Shown here: positions 60,039 through 64,000 of the stretch, in pieces | How positions within the stretch are numbered: position 1 is the stretch's first letter | Layout of the letters: every line of letters begins with the position of its first letter | NCBI RefSeq assembly: GCF_900113655.1 | Contig: NZ_FOQF01000002.1 | Location: 95,671-159,670 of the forward strand | Direction: 5' to 3' | Source: Pseudobutyrivibrio sp. OR37 | Lineage (GTDB): Bacteria; Bacillota; Clostridia; Lachnospirales; Lachnospiraceae | DNA length: 64,000 nucleotides | The notes under the pieces: generated by a model | What the model was told of the DNA's origin: nothing | The model's database searches: none | What the model saw: the letters and a program-made list of their open reading frames with translations, nothing else | Position numbers and translations under genes: made by a program

Positions 60039-61367
60039 CTATGGCAATCTGCCATAACATAAAAAGTGTTTTCTATAGTAATTGCTTTCAATAGATGTGT
60101 ACTGGATTGGATTACCGCAATGTAACATGATTCCATTTCCACAGTAGATTCCTACATGAGTGGCACCAGCTTTGTTCTTCTGCGTACCTTTAAAGAAAAT
60201 CAAATCACCTGGTTTTGCTTCCTCTGCAGAAACGACAGTACATTTTGCTTTAAGTCCATTACAATCTGTTCTTCCAACACTCCAACCTGAATGGTTAAGC
60301 ACCCAGCAAACAAATCCACTACAGTCGAATCCCTGTCTTGGACTAGATCCGCCCCACACGTATGCTCTACCTAAATACTTTTCACCCTCAGCAATCATTG
60401 CTGCAAAAGTCTGATCAGTTAGAGCTTCAGGTGGCACTTCTAAATCATCTGGTATCTCTATATCTGTATACAGATCTTCAAACAAATCCGGCTTATTACC
60501 TTTTGTCTCAAGTAACAAATTATACCTGGCTCTTTGGACATCACTTAATGGTTTTGAAGCAATTACACTTCCCAGGCCTTTGTTATTTAGCTTTACTTTC
60601 AAAATAGAAACCGTATAGTACTCTATCTCCTGATAGGAATATACTTTTCCATTTTCTATTCCATATTTGGTAACTGTTCTAGACCTTGTTTCTGTTCTAG
60701 GTGTGTAGGTGAGATTATACTGTGCATCAAATAGTTCCTTTATTACAGGCTTCATATCACACCTAGTGAAATTCTCATAAGCTGCTGTTAAATAAGAAAT
60801 CAGCTCGTAGGGATTGTGTCCAATCTCTTCAAGCTGATACTCATACTCATCATAGCCAGGAAAATCTGACTCTGTATTATTTATTGTTTTCCTAAGTTCC
60901 TTCTCTAGTTTTGTATAATCAGAATTAACACCTATAATATCCTCATCGTACGCTGTATAGGTTCCAGCAACTACTGATTCACTCATGGAGCCGAACAGAC
61001 TAAGCAAATCTACCTTCACTACGTGAAGAACGATAATACATACCACAATAACTACTAAGATAACCGCGATAATAGGATTTTCTATAATCAGCTCCACTAA
61101 TGAAGATACCAATCTCCTACCGGCATCAAATAATGCCTTGGCGATTTTAGCTGCTTCCTCCGCTGCCTTCTTTGATACTTCTGCAGTAGCTTTTGCTGAT
61201 TGTTTTCCAGCTTCTGCTGCAGCCTTAGCCTGTTCTCTTTGAATCTGAGCTCGTTTGATTTTCTTCTTAATAAGTTTTTTTGTTAATTCATGAGCTTCAC
61301 TTACTGCAGACCTTCCATAATCCAGTGCATCTCCACCTACGTTTTCATCCTTATTGTAGTCATACAT
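60039..61367 (-). CDS. NlpC/P60 cell-wall hydrolase of the conjugation machine (CD1108-like)
   Basis: 442 residues. Cytoplasmic helical start rich in Ala/Lys, one membrane span (IIAVILVVIVVCIIVLHVV), an extracellular region, and a C-terminal NlpC/P60 domain with catalytic DCSGFVCW and ATHVGIY. It opens peptidoglycan for the transfer channel. Start overlaps the virB4 stop by one base (TAATG, GGGGAGG upstream). Confidence 0.9.
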   Translation of the reverse strand: MYDYNKDENVGGDALDYGRSAVSEAHELTKKLIKKKIKRAQIQREQAKAAAEAGKQSAKATAEVSKKAAEEAAKIAKALFDAGRRLVSSLVELIIENPIIAVILVVIVVCIIVLHVVKVDLLSLFGSMSESVVAGTYTAYDEDIIGVNSDYTKLEKELRKTINNTESDFPGYDEYEYQLEEIGHNPYELISYLTAAYENFTRCDMKPVIKELFDAQYNLTYTPRTETRSRTVTKYGIENGKVYSYQEIEYYTVSILKVKLNNKGLGSVIASKPLSDVQRARYNLLLETKGNKPDLFEDLYTDIEIPDDLEVPPEALTDQTFAAMIAEGEKYLGRAYVWGGSSPRQGFDCSGFVCWVLNHSGWSVGRTDCNGLKAKCTVVSAEEAKPGDLIFFKGTQKNKAGATHVGIYCGNGIMLHCGNPIQYTSIESNYYRKHFLCYGRLP

Positions 61368-63889
61368 TACATGCCTCCCCTCTGTTTAATCTGCGCAAGC
61401 TCCTCAGGTTTTGTTGTGAGATACTTATACAGTACGTTATCCTTAGGGAAGTTATCCTTAAATGGAAGAACCACATCACCAAAGAACATCAATCCTCTAC
61501 CAGAAGGAGCATTGGTTACATACTTAAGTTGGGCATCACTTATTCCAAGACTTTCCGCCAGGATTTGCTTGTCCTCAGCGCCCTGATTAAGCATATAGAT
61601 GAAATCGCAGTTCTCGAAAATATTACTAATCTCTGGACTAGCTAATACATCCTTAACATTCTGAGTAAGTGCTGTAGGGATACCTCCCCACTTTCTAAAT
61701 CGCTTATAGATTTCTACTGAATAAGCAGCTGTCTGTTCATCCTTTAACAAAAGGTGGAACTCGTCCATATAGTATCTGGTAGTCTTTCCTATATCACGAT
61801 TCATAGTTACTCGGCCCCATACCTGGTCATGAACAATAAGCATACCTACCTTCTTAAGCTGCTTTCCTAAATCCTTAATGTCATAGCAAACTATTCTATT
61901 ATTAATGTTTACGTTTGTACGGTGATTAAACACGTTTAGAGAGCCTTTAACATATAATTCAAGGGAAGTAGCTACCTCTTTAGCTTCTTTCTCAGATTGC
62001 TTCATAAGCTCCTTATAGAGATCCTCTAGAAGAGGCATACGCTCTGGTATAGGATTCTCATAAAACTGGGCATATACATTCCTAATACATCTATCAATAA
62101 TCGTCTTTTGGATACCAGTAAGACCATCCCTTTGATTAAGAATCAACTCACAAAGTGACAGTAGAAACTCTGCTTTAAGTGAAACAGCATCCTCACCATC
62201 AGAATAGTTATCATTAATATCCATAGGATTAATATACTGAGTAGACTTCTGACTAATATGGATTACCTGCCCACCAAAGAGCTCTACTAGAGGTGTGTAC
62301 TCTCGCTCTGGATCACTGATAATGATGTCGTCATTACTAGATAGCACTACATTGGCTATCTCTCTTTTTGCAGCCAGTGATTTACCTGAACCTGGCTTTC
62401 CAAAGAACATACCGTTTGGATTATTAGCCTTCTTTCTATCAGCAAAAATAAGCTCTCCTGTAAGTGCATTTTGGCCATAGTACAAATCGTTCTCATCCTG
62501 CTTTAAAAGCTCTGGAATTAAAAAAGGGATAAACACAGCAACCGATGAAGTGGTTACCTGTCTATCCTTTTTAATAAGATTACATCCCAGAGGAAGTACG
62601 CTCTTAATAGCTTTAGCTTGTCTGTATTCAAGAGGATACGTCTCGCAGCTAAACTGCTGAGCTATACTCTTTTGCTGCTTAACATTGTTCTTTAGGCTGT
62701 CTTTTGTGCTACCAGTAGTCATTAATACGAATGTCATATTGAACATTCTTTCATTCTGACTCTGCAGATTAGAAAGCATTGAGCTGGCATCAGCACCATA
62801 CAGATTAAGGTCATTAGGAATTAAATCCATATCATATCCAGCCTTTACTGCTTTCTTCTGCTCATCAATCTTGTTTGAATCAATATCAGTAATCTTTCTT
62901 TTAACTCCTTTGATGGCTTCATTCTGATTTACAGACTGTAAATGAATACTGATAAACTGCTGACAGTCTAAATCAAGAAGCTGCTCAAAGAACTGATCAG
63001 ATATTTCAGGAGCATCATAAGAGAAACAACTCACCTGACCATAGTAGCCTGGTTTCTTGAAGATATTCTTCATAGGATAATCAATATTATCCTCAAGACT
63101 TCCTGCTCCAAATTTCATTTGATTTAAGATATCAATCCTCTGCTGTCCATCTAAGATCTTTGCTTTAACTCCCATCTGTTCAAAGTTCTCTATCACCTTA
63201 TCTTCAATCTTATGAAGTCGCCCCTTTGCCTCTTTTAGTGAGCCAGCTCTTATACCGAAAGTTAGATACTTAGTCTTAACTAGCACATCATCAAGACATC
63301 CTTTGTGATCTATAAGCATCTTTGAATACTCAGCCCTAAGTGAATCCATATTATCGTCTTTACGATCTATGCTTAAATGTTCCCTTAGTTCTTTAGCGTT
63401 CGCATATACGTTAGCAAAGGTTAATTCAAACTCTACACTCGTATCAAAGTAATTTAGGAATGTCTTCCACTGTTCAAAAATCAAATCCTTATGCATATCA
63501 GAAGCGAGTTTATAATTGATATCACTAAATTCAACAGTCTTGGTATAAAGATCTCCATCCACAAGGCAAATGCCATTAGCATACATCCTATCATAAAGCT
63601 GTTTCTCCTGATTCTTTTTAAGCTTAAACTCCAATGCTCTCTGAATAATGATTTCAAATGTATCTCCGTTCTTCTCAAACATAGCCACAAAAAATAGCGG
63701 CATCATAACCGCCATCATCACAAAGGTAGGAACACTTATATCTACCTGTAACTTCTTAACCAGGAAGAATGTTGGGATACCAATCATAGCTGCAAGCGTA
63801 AAACAAATCACCTGCCTCTTTGTAAGCCCAAAAGCCACCTTTTCCTTCACTCTTGTTAAATCGCTGGGGACTTTTACATTTACTGCCAT
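61367..63889 (-). CDS. VirB4-type conjugation ATPase fused to an N-terminal PrgI domain
   Basis: 840 residues. The first 75 (VKEKVAFGLTKRQVICFTLA and a second hydrophobic segment) are a PrgI-like two-span membrane module. The rest is VirB4/ConE: RMYANGICLVDGDLYTKTVE, Walker A FFGKPGSGKSLAAK near 500, Walker B YYMDEFHLLL near 709. In Tn1549-like elements PrgI and VirB4 are usually separate genes. ATPase of the type IV secretion channel. AAAGGAA lies about six bases before the ATG. Confidence 0.92.
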   Translation of the reverse strand: MAVNVKVPSDLTRVKEKVAFGLTKRQVICFTLAAMIGIPTFFLVKKLQVDISVPTFVMMAVMMPLFFVAMFEKNGDTFEIIIQRALEFKLKKNQEKQLYDRMYANGICLVDGDLYTKTVEFSDINYKLASDMHKDLIFEQWKTFLNYFDTSVEFELTFANVYANAKELREHLSIDRKDDNMDSLRAEYSKMLIDHKGCLDDVLVKTKYLTFGIRAGSLKEAKGRLHKIEDKVIENFEQMGVKAKILDGQQRIDILNQMKFGAGSLEDNIDYPMKNIFKKPGYYGQVSCFSYDAPEISDQFFEQLLDLDCQQFISIHLQSVNQNEAIKGVKRKITDIDSNKIDEQKKAVKAGYDMDLIPNDLNLYGADASSMLSNLQSQNERMFNMTFVLMTTGSTKDSLKNNVKQQKSIAQQFSCETYPLEYRQAKAIKSVLPLGCNLIKKDRQVTTSSVAVFIPFLIPELLKQDENDLYYGQNALTGELIFADRKKANNPNGMFFGKPGSGKSLAAKREIANVVLSSNDDIIISDPEREYTPLVELFGGQVIHISQKSTQYINPMDINDNYSDGEDAVSLKAEFLLSLCELILNQRDGLTGIQKTIIDRCIRNVYAQFYENPIPERMPLLEDLYKELMKQSEKEAKEVATSLELYVKGSLNVFNHRTNVNINNRIVCYDIKDLGKQLKKVGMLIVHDQVWGRVTMNRDIGKTTRYYMDEFHLLLKDEQTAAYSVEIYKRFRKWGGIPTALTQNVKDVLASPEISNIFENCDFIYMLNQGAEDKQILAESLGISDAQLKYVTNAPSGRGLMFFGDVVLPFKDNFPKDNVLYKYLTTKPEELAQIKQRGGM

Positions 63890-63901
63890 ATCTATTCCTT
63901 T

Positions 63902-64000
63902 CTACTGTGCTGAAAATACTCTCTTTGATAGTGTGCCAGTCTTAAACAAACTGAATACCAGAAGTATGTTGTATCCCATAATGCCCCAGATAGTACCTAC
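63902..64000 (-). CDS. 3' end of a membrane protein of the transfer module
   Basis: The last 32 codons before a TAG on the minus strand read GIMGYNILLVFSLFKTGTLS and end KRVFSAQ; the 5' part lies beyond the window. Position upstream of PrgI-VirB4 fits the VirB6-like gene of Tn1549-type elements. Confidence 0.55.
   Translation of the reverse strand, partial: VGTIWGIMGYNILLVFSLFKTGTLSKRVFSAQ

Larger units (their letters stand above)
5700..64000. mobile_element. Integrative conjugative element, Tn916/Tn1549-like, left end to beyond the window
   Basis: A tyrosine integrase with excisionase-like genes at the left, and relaxase, MobC, VirB4, NlpC/P60, DUF4315/DUF4366-type genes at the right, all point to one ICE whose cargo is the BREX island between them. 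This is inferred from gene content; I could not find both attachment sites. The left boundary is placed near 5.7-5.86 kb because the integrase and its terminator (5857-5884) end there and the gene fragments to the left look like insertion debris. The boundary could lie further left, up to about 3.3 kb, in which case Abi_2 is also cargo. Coupling protein and VirB6-like genes are expected just past the right edge. Confidence 0.75.

Noticed and set aside
1-64000. CRISPR array
   Set aside because: No regularly spaced identical repeats with unique spacers were seen.

Overview
The window comes from a low-GC, anaerobic Firmicute, most likely a Lachnospiraceae fibre degrader of the Butyrivibrio/Pseudobutyrivibrio kind. 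This is inferred from the AT-rich composition, strong GGAGG ribosome-binding sites, a lipoprotein family-9 cellulase and a Tn1549-like conjugation module. No ribosomal marker is present, so the genus is a guess.

Layout. (1) About 1-3.3 kb is ordinary chromosome: the 5' part of rpiB, a GH9 endoglucanase lipoprotein with its terminator, and a small lipoprotein. (2) About 3.3-5.8 kb is a scrap zone: an alpha/beta-hydrolase pseudogene, two copies of a Cys-rich peptide remnant, an Abi_2 (AbiD/AbiF-type HEPN) gene with a structured leader, a truncated DUF1016 gene and two tandem 51-bp hairpin repeats. (3) From about 5.8 kb to the right edge the sequence reads as one integrative conjugative element (ICE): Tn916-type integrase and two excisionase-like genes at the left end, then a regulatory/accessory strip of very small genes (7.4-14.5 kb), a defence cargo of about 30 kb (14.5-44 kb), a second accessory strip (44-54 kb), and a Tn1549-like transfer region running off the right end (54.7-64 kb). 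The right end of the ICE is not in the window.

Defence cargo. On the minus strand, reading right to left, one long operon encodes an XRE regulator, BrxA, BrxB, BrxC, two tandem PglX methyltransferases, a HEPN protein, PglZ, a 1,533-residue SMC/Rad50-like ATPase, a BrxD-type ATPase, BrxL, a nucleoside 2-deoxyribosyltransferase-like protein and a phospholipase D-like nuclease. It stops at a terminator near 18.75 kb. A separately terminated helicase-PLD-zinc-ribbon protein and a membrane-anchored partner follow. This is a BREX system whose core looks like type 1 (BrxA/B/C, PglX, PglZ, BrxL) but which also carries BrxD, normally a mark of types 2 and 6, plus an SMC-like ATPase and a HEPN gene inside the operon. 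I regard this hybrid as the most interesting system in the window.

Around it: a WYL regulator preceded by a perfect inverted repeat and co-directional with HNH nuclease, SseB-like and ADP-ribosylglycohydrolase genes; a tRNA-Pro(CGG) inside the element; a divergent DEDD-exonuclease plus UvrD-type helicase pair; and several GC-rich, hairpin-dense intergenic stretches with terminators that look like non-coding or leader RNAs (8.08-8.43, 9.11-9.29 and 12.43-12.61 kb). Three copies of a 12-bp box lie at a fixed distance from a -10 hexamer and 70-78 bases from three start codons, suggesting an ICE-specific regulon. The transfer region includes a candidate oriT, a MOBP relaxase, MobC, a VirB4 ATPase fused to a PrgI domain, and an ArdC-like anti-restriction gene on the other side of oriT.
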